Source: Bacteroidales bacterium (GTDB lineage: Bacteria > Bacteroidota > Bacteroidia > Bacteroidales > F082). From it: 38,523 nucleotides of DNA. The stretch lies in the NCBI GenBank assembly GCA_021647205.1, contig JAKIVD010000031.1:1-38523 (forward strand). Direction: 5' to 3'. Below, in pieces: positions 1-8,336 of the stretch. Both the position numbers and the translations under genes were made by a program. The notes under the pieces are model-generated. The model did no database searches. It saw nothing but the letters and a program-made list of their open reading frames with translations, and was not told the origin of the DNA. The stretch's first letter is position 1; every line of letters begins with the position of its first letter.

Positions 1-951
1 TTAAGCATCATCATGCCGGCCTGCAATGCCGGAAAGCATATTGCCCCGGCCATCCAAAGTGTGCTCGACCAAACTTATGAAAACTTTGAATTAATCATTA
101 TCAATGACGGTTCAACCGATAACAGCAAAGCAGTAATTGAATCATTCGATGACAACAGGATTAAGTATTTTGAAAACGAGAAAAATTCGGGAATTGTTTT
201 CAGCAGGAACAAAGGCTTAAAACTTGCACAAGGCGAATACATCGGCATGCTCGATGCGGATGATATTGCACATCCTGAAAAATTTGAAAAACAAATTACT
301 TTTCTTGAGCAAAACCATGACTTCGGGATGGTAGGCTCATGGGCGAAATTTATCGATGGTGAAGGAAAACGCCTGCCAGGTGCCTGGAAGTTGAAAGCGA
401 AACCGGAAATGATCCCCTCCATCATGCTTTTCAAAAATTACTTTTTGCAGTCGGCTGTCCTTTACCGCAGGGAGTGCATCGAAAAGTTTTCGTTTAAAGA
501 AGGCTTTGATATTTTGGAAGACTACCTCATCTGGCTGGAGATCATCAGAAAATACAAAGCCTGGAACCTGCCGGAATACCTCATCGATTACAGGCTTCAC
601 CCCGGTGGCGTTACAAAAATGCGCCAGGAAGAAAAACGCGAAAAAGAAAAAATGGTTTTTCGGATTCAGTTGGAAAAATTAGGGATTGATGCTACTGATA
701 AGGAAATAAAGTTGCATTTATTAATACGGGACGACACGCCCATTACCAAAACCGGCACCTTGAAATCGGTTGAAAAATGGCTGCTGAAAATAAGTGCCGC
801 CAACGAAGCACTTGGGGTTTACAACCGCAAAATGCTTGCACGGACAGTCTTTAACCGTTGGCTAAAAGTTTGTTTTAAGGCCTCCGGGCTGCATATGAAT
901 ATGTTGTATTACTTCCTGCGATCAAAAATATTGTTTTCTGTTTTTAGATAA
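1..951 (+). CDS. Glycosyltransferase family 2 (5' end cut by window edge)
   Basis: GT-A fold family 2 glycosyltransferase, expected to add one sugar to a lipid-linked repeat unit at the cytoplasmic membrane face. The frame is open to base 1 and reads LSIIMPACNAGKHI, the usual first beta strand of GT2 enzymes, so the true start lies only a few codons to the left and the first ATG at 13 is internal. Seen motifs are IIINDGSTDNS (nucleotide-sugar binding), GMLDADDIAHPEKF (DxD metal site), and the acceptor-side EDYLIWLEI (ED motif). The C-terminal ~90 residues are basic and poorly conserved. It lies upstream of a sulfotransferase and a second GT2 gene. The GT2 assignment is secure; donor and acceptor are unknown. 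Confidence 0.9.
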   Translation, partial: LSIIMPACNAGKHIAPAIQSVLDQTYENFELIIINDGSTDNSKAVIESFDDNRIKYFENEKNSGIVFSRNKGLKLAQGEYIGMLDADDIAHPEKFEKQITFLEQNHDFGMVGSWAKFIDGEGKRLPGAWKLKAKPEMIPSIMLFKNYFLQSAVLYRRECIEKFSFKEGFDILEDYLIWLEIIRKYKAWNLPEYLIDYRLHPGGVTKMRQEEKREKEKMVFRIQLEKLGIDATDKEIKLHLLIRDDTPITKTGTLKSVEKWLLKISAANEALGVYNRKMLARTVFNRWLKVCFKASGLHMNMLYYFLRSKILFSVFR

Positions 952-1037
952 CATATTGAAGTCGAGGCCCAAGCCTTGCGGAATTGATGGGAGAAAGCAC
1001 GGGGGTTATGTAAGTTAATGGATTAATCAAAAGGTTT

Positions 1038-1916
1038 ATGAATCCTGTTTTTATTGTTGGCATATCGGGAAGGAGCGGGACCAATTATTTATTTCGCCTA
1101 TTATTAAACCACCCGGATTGTGCAGTGTCCAACTTGGGAGCTGAAGATTTTATAATATATGGACTGGACAAACTAACAGATTATACCGATAAGATTTCCC
1201 TCCGCTGGAAAAAGGACTGGAATTATACCCCTGCCAAAAAAAGCATGCTGAAAAAATCGTTGGGGGACGGGATAACGGATTTTTTAAGGAAGGACAAAAA
1301 CAACAAATGCCTGATTTCCAAAACCCCTTCAACGCTGAATATTGACAAGTTTTTTGATTTCTTTACTGATGCCAGGTTGATCATTCTTGTCAGAGATGGA
1401 AAAAATGTGGTTGAATCAGGTGTGAAAAGCAAATTCTGGAATTATGAAACAGGTTTCCATATTTGGAATGAAAGCGCAAAGAGAATCCTGAAACTGTTAG
1501 AGAAAGAAACTGCTGTCAGGGACAAAATCCTGCTAATAAAATATGAAGACCTGGTGTCCTCCTTAGATAAAGAATTGGCAAAAGTCTTCGCGTTTTGCCA
1601 TCTTTCTTTTGACAAATATGATTTCCGCAAAACTGAAAACATACAAGTATTTGGGTCCTCTCTTTCCGGTGCCGAAAACAAAAAGTTTGTTTGGAAAGTT
1701 GACAAACAAAAAAAGCATTTCGACCCGCTGCTCCGAACCCAAAAATGGAACAGGTTCCTTTATTACAGATACAATCGAAAGTGTGGGGAAAATGCCGTAA
1801 AGTTAGGTTATGAACTGAAAAACCCCGGAAAAGGAATAATGTATTATTTGACAAACCTGCTGTGGGATATTGGCTACTTTTATGTAAAAATCAAGTATGC
1901 CATAAAACCAATATGA
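1038..1916 (+). CDS. Sulfotransferase family protein (PAPS-dependent)
   Basis: Probable PAPS-dependent sulfotransferase, 292 aa. The N-terminus FIVGISGRSGTNYLFRLL (about residues 5-22) is the 5'-phosphosulfate-binding P-loop, and RLIILVRDGKNVVESG (about 113-128) is the 3'-phosphate-binding segment with its Arg and Ser-side helix. Length fits cytosolic bacterial carbohydrate sulfotransferases. The ATG at 1038 directly precedes the P-loop strand, so the start is secure. It sits between two GT2 genes in a polysaccharide operon, so a glycan or a glycolipid intermediate is the likely acceptor. The acceptor cannot be read from sequence. No TAnnTTTG promoter is visible in the 86-base gap upstream, which agrees with cotranscription from outside the window. 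Confidence 0.85.
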   Translation: MNPVFIVGISGRSGTNYLFRLLLNHPDCAVSNLGAEDFIIYGLDKLTDYTDKISLRWKKDWNYTPAKKSMLKKSLGDGITDFLRKDKNNKCLISKTPSTLNIDKFFDFFTDARLIILVRDGKNVVESGVKSKFWNYETGFHIWNESAKRILKLLEKETAVRDKILLIKYEDLVSSLDKELAKVFAFCHLSFDKYDFRKTENIQVFGSSLSGAENKKFVWKVDKQKKHFDPLLRTQKWNRFLYYRYNRKCGENAVKLGYELKNPGKGIMYYLTNLLWDIGYFYVKIKYAIKPI

Positions 1917-2020
1917 GCAAGCCTTACCCCACGGGGCCGGCAAAATATATAATTCCTGAAGTCGTCCGGCCACTGAACCTCTTGTTTTGTTGTTGTTTTG
2001 ATGACAAATTATTTCAGCAA

Positions 2021-2040
2021 CCGGCAGGTTAACCCGCCGG
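2021..2040. repeat. 20-bp near-perfect palindrome between sulfotransferase and GT2 genes
   Basis: CCGGCAGGTTAACCCGCCGG is a two-fold symmetric 20-mer with only one mismatched pair (A/C). It lies in the 1917-2115 gap, 75 bases before the next start. There is no T-run after it, so it is not a normal intrinsic terminator. It could be an operator, an mRNA-processing hairpin or a dispersed repeat remnant. Confidence 0.5.
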
Positions 2041-2115
2041 CTATCGGAGGTTTTGCTTTACCCGAAATGATTGAGGGTGGTTGGTCTAAAAAGTGTCGCC
2101 GATATTGATAAAAAA

Positions 2116-2988
2116 ATGCTGAAAAAAACCGCAAGCGTTTCCATTGTTGCCGCCAATTTTAACAATGGCGCCTACCTGAAAGATTTCATCAACAGCGTCA
2201 ACGAATCGACCGTGCTGCCCGAAGAACTTATTGTTGTTGATGATGGTTCAACGGACGATTCGCTAAAAATCCTCGAAGGGTTTTCCGGCCTTGCGTATTT
2301 GAAAGTAATCGAATTCCAAGAAAACCGTGGTTTCTGTGAAGCCTTAAATGCGGGGATTGAAACTGCGACAGGCGATTACATTATGCGTGTCGATCCCGAT
2401 GATATTATTTTAAAAAACCGGGTCGAAACCCAGGTTGAATTTCTTGAAGCCAACAAAGAAATTGATGTGGTGGGCAGCAATGTGATTTATTTTCACACGG
2501 ATACCAAAAAAGAGGTTTTCAGGTCAAACTTCCCTGTTGATCATTCAACCATTAAACTGACCTTCCAAAAAGGGGAACATGGCGTTCAGCACCCTTCAAC
2601 CCTCATCAGGGCCAGGGTGATGAAAAAATACAAATACGTGCAGGGAAATTTCAGGGCCGAAGATTACGACATTTTTGCCCGCATGATAAAAGACGGCCAC
2701 CGCTTTGCCAATATTGCCGAACCCCTCACAAAAATGCGCATCCACGGGCAAAGTGTTTCGAGCAATATTCAATACAGCACCATTAAAAGAACCTTTGAAA
2801 TCAGGGATGAAATTTTCGGCACATCAACCAGCACCTTAAAATCCCGTTTTTATTATTGGTATATTTTGAATTACCGCAAATTCCTGATTTCACAAAACAA
2901 ATTCTCTAAACCGATGTATTTAGTGCTGGCCGGTCTGTGTGATCCGTCGAAGGTTATTAAACGGTTTTCTAAAACAATTTGGGCATGA
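2116..2988 (+). CDS. Glycosyltransferase family 2
   Basis: GT2 glycosyltransferase of 290 aa. SVSIVAANFNNGAYL opens the GT-A fold, LIVVDDGSTDDSL binds the nucleotide sugar, YIMRVDPDDII carries the DxD-type metal site, and FRAEDYDIFARM is the acceptor ED motif. The open frame can be extended to a TTG at 2071, but the added residues do not look like GT2 sequence, so the ATG at 2116, just before the first strand, is preferred. A different-frame ATG at 2067 stops after 13 codons. The stop overlaps the next ATG (ATGA, 2985-2988), implying translational coupling with the polymerase-like gene. Sugar specificity is unknown. Confidence 0.87.
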   Translation: MLKKTASVSIVAANFNNGAYLKDFINSVNESTVLPEELIVVDDGSTDDSLKILEGFSGLAYLKVIEFQENRGFCEALNAGIETATGDYIMRVDPDDIILKNRVETQVEFLEANKEIDVVGSNVIYFHTDTKKEVFRSNFPVDHSTIKLTFQKGEHGVQHPSTLIRARVMKKYKYVQGNFRAEDYDIFARMIKDGHRFANIAEPLTKMRIHGQSVSSNIQYSTIKRTFEIRDEIFGTSTSTLKSRFYYWYILNYRKFLISQNKFSKPMYLVLAGLCDPSKVIKRFSKTIWA

Positions 2989-4379
2989 GCAAACTTCCCG
3001 GGTTTAAGGGGGCCTTTAAAAGAGCTTTTGACAAATACGAACCGAAACTTCCAGGTGTTTTCTTTTGGCTGTTCCTTGCTTCATTTGTTTTGGACAGGGT
3101 GGTCAATTTTTTTGTTCATTTCCCTTTTTTCGTTGGTGTTGCCCTGTTGTTGTTTCCCCTGCTATTTCTTGTTACCCAATACCGCAATCCTGAAAAAAGG
3201 AAGTTGAACCTACTGGTTTTTTCGTTCCTTACAATAACAATCCTCAGCAGCATTGTGTTTTTGTTTGGGGTAAAAAATATTTCCGACCTTTTGTTTATCC
3301 TCCTGTTTTTCACTGTTTATTTTTATTACAGGCATAATATCAATCGTTTAAAAATATCAAATATTTTTCTTTTTCTTGGCATAAGTCTGATCCTGTTCTC
3401 TTTCACATTTGCTCGAATTGATTCCGGAGCAATTAACGTAACCGAATATTCATCAAGCTTTAACTGGATTACCTACTACGATGAAAAGTCGAACGATGTA
3501 TCCGAAAAGAAACCAATTGTTCAATCCGGTGAAAAACAAGTAAATCAATCCGATAAAAAACCCGAAGAAAAAAAGGCCGTCGCTAAAAAGAGAACAAAGC
3601 TCAGATGGAAAAAGAACGCGTTGGACAGCATAGAAGCCGTCCGGGTTTATCATAACGGCCTGTTCAGAATTCCCCACGTGGCCTCCTATTTTTTTGGGTT
3701 TCTGTTCTTGTTTTTTGCCCATCAATACCAAAAAAAGAAAAAAATGCTTTTCATGGTATTACTTGCCGTAAGCCTTGCAGTTTGTATTTATACCGGCTCA
3801 AGGGCAATTCTGGCCGCTTTTGTTTTATCAATGATCCTGTTTTTGTTTAACAGAAAACATATCGTTTACCTGAGCCTGCTGCTTGTTGTATTTTGGGTTT
3901 TGGTTTTCGCTAATAAATATTTCCTTCAATTAAGCAGGGACACCTTTTTTTACCAATACTTTGCATTTATTGAAACAAGTATTGAAAATTTTACCCGGCT
4001 GTCGCGGTACAGGTTATGGTTTTCATGGTGGGTTGAGGTCAGGAAGTTTGGGGTTTGGGAACTTTTAATTGGAAAATCCTACATGAATGCCGTTTATGCC
4101 AATGCGGATAACCTCGACTACAAAGTATGGTTTCACAACGATTTCCTGAATATTTTTTATACTTTCGGAACCTGGTGTACATTACTTTATATTTGGTTTT
4201 TTATCAAAATTTATCGCGACAATAAAAATTATATCAGACAAAATATATTCATTTTTATTTTTTATTGTTCAATGGTTATTACTGCCATTATTAACGGGTT
4301 CTATTATTATTTTCCCGTTTTCTTATTGTATATGTTTTTCTTCATGATCAAAAGCGAAAAACAATTGGCCAAAGTATGA
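2985..4379 (+). CDS. Wzy-like O-antigen/EPS polymerase or ligase family membrane protein
   Basis: Polytopic inner-membrane protein of 464 aa with roughly ten or more hydrophobic helices, the typical look of O-antigen ligase/polymerase (Wzy/WaaL) proteins. The second half has TGSRAILAAFVLSMILF, resembling the conserved region of the Wzy_C family, and a large loop with DYKVWFHNDFLNIF, where the WFHNDFL pattern matches the H-N-x-[FL] loop motif of these enzymes. It would polymerise repeat units on the periplasmic side. An unusual Lys/Glu-rich loop (about residues 170-215) breaks the membrane region. The ATG at 2985 overlaps the upstream stop, and the gene overlaps the downstream one by ATGA at 4376-4379. 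Polymerase versus ligase cannot be decided from sequence alone. Confidence 0.75.
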   Translation: MSKLPGFKGAFKRAFDKYEPKLPGVFFWLFLASFVLDRVVNFFVHFPFFVGVALLLFPLLFLVTQYRNPEKRKLNLLVFSFLTITILSSIVFLFGVKNISDLLFILLFFTVYFYYRHNINRLKISNIFLFLGISLILFSFTFARIDSGAINVTEYSSSFNWITYYDEKSNDVSEKKPIVQSGEKQVNQSDKKPEEKKAVAKKRTKLRWKKNALDSIEAVRVYHNGLFRIPHVASYFFGFLFLFFAHQYQKKKKMLFMVLLAVSLAVCIYTGSRAILAAFVLSMILFLFNRKHIVYLSLLLVVFWVLVFANKYFLQLSRDTFFYQYFAFIETSIENFTRLSRYRLWFSWWVEVRKFGVWELLIGKSYMNAVYANADNLDYKVWFHNDFLNIFYTFGTWCTLLYIWFFIKIYRDNKNYIRQNIFIFIFYCSMVITAIINGFYYYFPVFLLYMFFFMIKSEKQLAKV

Positions 4380-5446
4380 AAATAGGAATTTTGGGGACAC
4401 GGGGCATTCCAAACCGCTACGGTGGTTTCGAGCAATGGGCCGAAACTTTGTCGCAGGGATTGGTTCAGCGCGGATGCGGGGTCATTGTGTATAATTCACA
4501 TTTTCATCCGTACCGGAAAAAGGATTTCAATGGTGTCGGAATAATTCACAAATGGGACCCTAAAGGCATTGGCTTAACAAGTCAGTTCGTTTATGATTTA
4601 CTGTGTGTTTTAAGTGCGAGGAGACAAAATTTTGATGCTATCATCCAACTTGGATACACGACGAGTTCAGTCTGGGCGTGGCTCTTACCCAAAAAAACAC
4701 GCATCCTGTACAATATGGATGGCATGGAATGGAAGCGCGAAAAATACAAAGGCGTACTAAAATCGTTTCTGAAATATGCCGAAAAACTTGCCGTCAGGCA
4801 CAGTGATGTAATCATTGCCGACTCAAAGCCAATTAAACAGTACATCGAAAAAAAGTACGGCAAAAAGGTTGAATACATTGCCTATTCTGTTGAAACATTC
4901 GACAAGCCCGACAGCGCTGTTCTGAAAAAATACGACCTGGAAAAATACCGCTACAACCTGCTTATTGCACGCTTTCAGCCTGACAACAACCTGGAAACAA
5001 TCATTCAGGGGGCGCTGAATTCCACATCAGCTTACCCACTGCTAATTGTTGGGGATTACAAGAACAGATATGGAAAATATCTACGCAGAAATTACAGGGG
5101 GAAAAGCATCATTTTTTCAGGCAGGAATTTTGAAAAAAAAGAACTGGACAATTTGCGGTATTTTTCGAACTTGTATTTTCACGGGCACAGCGCCGGTGGC
5201 ACAAACCCGTCGCTACTTGAGGCAATGGCTGCTTCCTGTGTTATCTGCGCACACCGCAACGAATTTAACCAGGCGGTTTTGGGAGACAACGCCTGGTATT
5301 TTGAGAACGCAAACGATATTTCGAAGCTGTTGGAAACCGAAGCAGGAAAAAAACCAAAGACTGACTGGATTGAAAATAATTTGATTACATTGCGAAACGA
5401 ATATAATGTGGATGTGATTATTGACAAATACCGCAAATTGTTTTAA
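4376..5446 (+). CDS. DUF1972/GT4-type glycosyltransferase (rhamnosyltransferase-like)
   Basis: GT-B fold glycosyltransferase of 356 aa. The N-terminus MKIGILGTRGIPNRYGGFE is the signature of the DUF1972 domain that precedes a group 1 (GT4) catalytic domain in capsule and O-antigen rhamnosyl/glucosyl transferases. Later landmarks are IIADSKPIKQYI, LLIARFQPDNNLETII and HGHSAGGTNPSLLEAMA, the last being the donor-phosphate-binding E-x7-E-like region (GTNPSLLEAMA). Its ATG overlaps the preceding stop, and its own stop is followed after one base by the GTG of the initiating transferase. It probably adds the second sugar to the lipid carrier. The family is clear; rhamnose as donor is only a family-based guess. 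Confidence 0.87.
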   Translation: MKIGILGTRGIPNRYGGFEQWAETLSQGLVQRGCGVIVYNSHFHPYRKKDFNGVGIIHKWDPKGIGLTSQFVYDLLCVLSARRQNFDAIIQLGYTTSSVWAWLLPKKTRILYNMDGMEWKREKYKGVLKSFLKYAEKLAVRHSDVIIADSKPIKQYIEKKYGKKVEYIAYSVETFDKPDSAVLKKYDLEKYRYNLLIARFQPDNNLETIIQGALNSTSAYPLLIVGDYKNRYGKYLRRNYRGKSIIFSGRNFEKKELDNLRYFSNLYFHGHSAGGTNPSLLEAMAASCVICAHRNEFNQAVLGDNAWYFENANDISKLLETEAGKKPKTDWIENNLITLRNEYNVDVIIDKYRKLF

Positions 5447-5447
5447 A

Positions 5448-6824
5448 GTGAAATACTCAAGGTACATTTCATTGATTTCCGCGTTTGGCGACCTGGTCAT
5501 CCTGAATTTTTATTTTGTGTTTGGTGTTTGTTACATGAAAGGGTTCGGTAAAGAATGTTTCGGCAGCACTTCTGTTCTTTTTTATGTTTTCCTCAACCTG
5601 GCCTGGCTTATTTCGGCGAATATTTTTGCTGCTTACAAAACCGACCGACAGGTTTACAAAAAAGAGATTCTTTTAACCTACATCAAAACCATTGTCTTTT
5701 TCTTCTTTTTGTTTCTGCTTTTCTTCCAGGTAGTTACCCTTAATTATTACCAGCGCGATGAGATAAAATACCTGTTTGTCATCTTTTTCGCCTCTTTGTT
5801 GTTCTGGCAGTTTCTGCTTTTTTTCATCCTCCATTTCTACAGAAAACTCGGCTACAATTACCGCAATGTTGTAATTGTGGGATACGACGACAAGGCAAAC
5901 GAATTAAAGGACTATTTCAACGGGAACCCCTGGCTCGGTTACCGTTTCAAAGGGTTTTTCACCCATCAGAAATCGGACAAAAAAGAGGTTGCCGGAACCT
6001 ACAGCGAGCTGGAAACTTTTATCATCAACAACAGCATTGACGAATTGTACATCATGACCAATGCCATTCATCACAATGCCTACAAGCTTATTTCCTCGGT
6101 CATCAGCAAATATCCGGTTAAAATCCGGCTCGTCCCCGACCTGTCCGATTTTTCTTACATGAGCATCAAACTGGTTGACTACGACATGGTACCGGTAATG
6201 AAAATCCAGCAAGGCCCTTTAAGTTATTGGCACAACAGGATGGTTAAGCGTTTGTCAGATATCCTTATTTCGATAATTATTGTCCTGTCGGTCCTGAGCT
6301 GGCTGATCCCCTTGTTGCTTATCATTGATTTGTTTTCAGACCGGGATGGTGTATTTTTTACACAACACCGGTCGGGACTGAACAACAAACCTTTTAACCT
6401 GATTAAGTTCAGGACCATGAAAATAAATGACACGGCCGATACCAGGTCAGCTTCGGAAAATGACGAACGGATAACAAACGTAGGGAAGTTTTTAAGGAAA
6501 ACGAGCCTGGACGAACTGCCCCAGTTTTTCAATGTGCTGGCCGGACAAATGGCGGTGGTGGGACCGCGCCCCCACATGCTTAAACATACTGACGAATACA
6601 AAGCCCTGGTCAATAAATTTATGATTCGCCATTCGATTAAACCCGGAATTACCGGATATGCACAGGTGAGGGGCTGCCGGGGTGAAATCAAAACAACCCG
6701 CGATATGAAAGAAAGGATTAAACTCGATATTTCCTATATCGAAAACTGGTCCTTGTGGTTCGACTTCAAGATTATGTTCATTACTTTTGTTCACCTGCTA
6801 AAAGGGGATAAAAAAGCCTACTGA
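5448..6824 (+). CDS. Polyprenyl-phosphate sugar-1-phosphate transferase (WcaJ/WbaP-like)
   Basis: Initiating phosphoglycosyltransferase of 458 aa that would load the first sugar-1-phosphate onto undecaprenyl phosphate. The N-terminal third has four hydrophobic helices, the middle is a Rossmann-like domain (NVVIVGYDDKANELKDYF), and the C-terminal third is the bacterial sugar transferase domain. Visible motifs are the membrane helix before HRSGLNN, LIKFRTM, TSLDELPQFFNV (catalytic Asp-Glu pair), VVGPRPHML and KPGITGYAQVRGCRGE. The GTG at 5448 is preferred to a TTG at 5421 that lies inside the upstream gene. Presence of both this gene and a Wzy-like polymerase points to a Wzx/Wzy-type polysaccharide pathway, though no flippase is seen in the window. 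Confidence 0.92.
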   Translation: MKYSRYISLISAFGDLVILNFYFVFGVCYMKGFGKECFGSTSVLFYVFLNLAWLISANIFAAYKTDRQVYKKEILLTYIKTIVFFFFLFLLFFQVVTLNYYQRDEIKYLFVIFFASLLFWQFLLFFILHFYRKLGYNYRNVVIVGYDDKANELKDYFNGNPWLGYRFKGFFTHQKSDKKEVAGTYSELETFIINNSIDELYIMTNAIHHNAYKLISSVISKYPVKIRLVPDLSDFSYMSIKLVDYDMVPVMKIQQGPLSYWHNRMVKRLSDILISIIIVLSVLSWLIPLLLIIDLFSDRDGVFFTQHRSGLNNKPFNLIKFRTMKINDTADTRSASENDERITNVGKFLRKTSLDELPQFFNVLAGQMAVVGPRPHMLKHTDEYKALVNKFMIRHSIKPGITGYAQVRGCRGEIKTTRDMKERIKLDISYIENWSLWFDFKIMFITFVHLLKGDKKAY

Positions 6825-6840
6825 GCTTTTGTGCGCTTCC

Positions 6841-7746
6841 ATGCAAAATAATAAGGTTTTCATCATCGTTATTAATTTCGGCACACCGGAACACACCATC
6901 GAATGCCTCGAAAGTATTCATGAAAACAGCTACGACACTTATCAAACGGTGGTGGTAGATATTTCCAACCTCAACCAATCCGTCAGCAAACTGTCCAAAT
7001 GGATGAAAGAAAAAAACGACAAACGGTTTTACCTGATTCGGGAGGAAAAGAACAAGGGCTTTGCTTTCGCCAACAATATTGGGATGAAATATGCACTCGG
7101 ACAGGACGATTGCGATTTTTTGTGGATTCTGAACAACGACACCATCATAGAAAGGAACAGCCTTGAAGCCCTGATAAGTTGCCACCTGGAGAAAAGCAAA
7201 CCCGGCTTTACGGGGTCGAAAATCCTGGATTATGAAAACCCGGAAATTATCCAAAACATAGGGGGCACTTTCAACAAATGGACAGGCTATTCGGTTTTGG
7301 TGGGGATGGGCCGGAAAGACAGCGGGCAATTCGACAAACAGCAATTGGAAGTGGATTATGTTGTCGGGGCCTCCATGCTGTGCCATAAATCACTAATCCG
7401 GCAAATCGGTTTCATGCCCGAAGATTATTTTCTGTATTACGAAGATATCGACTGGTGCACCAGTGCGCAACAAGCCGGATTTAAAAACTACAGCTGTGCT
7501 AACAGCAGGGTTTATCACAAACAGGGCATCTCAACCGGCAGTAAATTGCTGACGGGCGACAACCACCTGCAAAACAAAAAATATTTGTACAGGAGCTACC
7601 TCACATTTTACCGCAGACATTTTAAATATTTTTTGCCCATTGCCTACCTCATCCTCCTCAAGCAGATGGTGGGAAAACTGTTTCATCTCGAGACAAATGA
7701 AGCAGGAATTATTGCACGGGTTGTCTTTCAGAAAGCCCCGCATTGA
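6841..7746 (+). CDS. Glycosyltransferase family 2 (WbbL/rhamnosyltransferase-like subgroup)
   Basis: GT2 enzyme of 301 aa. The ATG at 6841 is chosen over an in-frame TTG at 6829 because it lies just before the first strand (KVFIIVINFGTPEHT). The metal site reads FLWILNNDTII, the NND variant of DxD typical for WbbL-like glycosyltransferases, and FLYYEDIDWCTSAQQAG is the acceptor-binding ED motif followed by the usual H-x-x-G segment (YHKQGIST). A hydrophobic, basic C-terminal segment (about 240-275) may contact the membrane. It is the last gene of the first operon: a promoter for the next unit follows within 85 bases. Sugar specificity is not readable. Confidence 0.88.
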   Translation: MQNNKVFIIVINFGTPEHTIECLESIHENSYDTYQTVVVDISNLNQSVSKLSKWMKEKNDKRFYLIREEKNKGFAFANNIGMKYALGQDDCDFLWILNNDTIIERNSLEALISCHLEKSKPGFTGSKILDYENPEIIQNIGGTFNKWTGYSVLVGMGRKDSGQFDKQQLEVDYVVGASMLCHKSLIRQIGFMPEDYFLYYEDIDWCTSAQQAGFKNYSCANSRVYHKQGISTGSKLLTGDNHLQNKKYLYRSYLTFYRRHFKYFLPIAYLILLKQMVGKLFHLETNEAGIIARVVFQKAPH

Positions 7747-7770
7747 AAAACAATAAGGCCAGCCAATGTG

Positions 7771-7803
7771 TTGAACAATATAAACAGGTTAATATTATCT
7801 TTG
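7771..7803 (+). promoter_or_regulatory. Bacteroidota-type promoter for the PqqD/HprK operon
   Basis: TTG at 7771-7773 and TATCTTTG (consensus TAnnTTTG) at 7796-7803 are spaced by 22 bases, within the range reported for Bacteroidota housekeeping promoters. The -7 box ends 28 bases before the ATG at 7832. This suggests the 7832-15925 genes form their own transcription unit. Confidence 0.6.
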
Positions 7804-7831
7804 AATAACTAAAACTAAAAAAAAGGCCACG

Positions 7832-8284
7832 ATGGAATTAGCAGCAAAACTAAAGGTCAATACGCCAAATGTTGTACACGAAACCATTGACGGGGAGGCT
7901 ATTTTACTCGACCTGAAAACTGGGAATTATTTTAGTCTTGACGGGTCAGCAGCCCTTATCTGGGAGTTTATTGACAAAACCGGGAACTGGGCAGAAGCTG
8001 TAAACCTGATGACATCCGCAAACAAAGCGCAGAAAGACAATATTTCGGCTTCAGTAAAGGGTTTTGTAGAAAAACTCGTTGAAGAAAACCTCCTCGTTAA
8101 AACTGATGGAACCGGGGCCGATGCCGGCGAACTGACCGGACAATTATCCGAAGCCGCCAAAAACTTCAAGCCCCCGGTTGTCAACAAATACTCCGACATG
8201 CAGGATTTGTTGTTGCTCGACCCGATTCATGATGTGGATGAAAAAGGCTGGCCCGAAAGCAAAGAAGAACCACCGGCAGCTTAA
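7832..8284 (+). CDS. PqqD-like (RRE-type) protein with long C-terminal tail
   Basis: 150-aa protein. Residues ~8-92 match the PqqD fold: a beta-hairpin (NVVHETIDGEAILLDL, then KTGNYFSLDGSAALIWEFID) followed by helices ending SVKGFVEKLVEENLLV. PqqD domains bind leader peptides of ribosomally made, modified peptides (RiPP recognition element) and deliver them to enzymes. Normal PqqD proteins are about 90-100 aa. This one carries ~55 more residues that include YSDMQDLLLLDPIHDVD and GWP, ending in an acidic, Pro-rich stretch. It is first in an operon with a nucleotidyltransferase, an ABC exporter and an HprK-like fusion, the company of the 'HPr-rel-A' type PqqD proteins. Fold assignment is strong; role is inferred. 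Confidence 0.85.
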   Translation: MELAAKLKVNTPNVVHETIDGEAILLDLKTGNYFSLDGSAALIWEFIDKTGNWAEAVNLMTSANKAQKDNISASVKGFVEKLVEENLLVKTDGTGADAGELTGQLSEAAKNFKPPVVNKYSDMQDLLLLDPIHDVDEKGWPESKEEPPAA

Positions 8285-8336
8285 ACCTGCTTACTGCCTG
8301 TTCAAAGATTCCGCCCACCCCTAAGTTGTTTGTCTT

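Noticed and set aside
2067-2108. ATG at 2067 as start of the second GT2 gene
   Set aside because: It is in another frame and stops after 13 codons; ATG 2116 fits the GT2 N-terminus.
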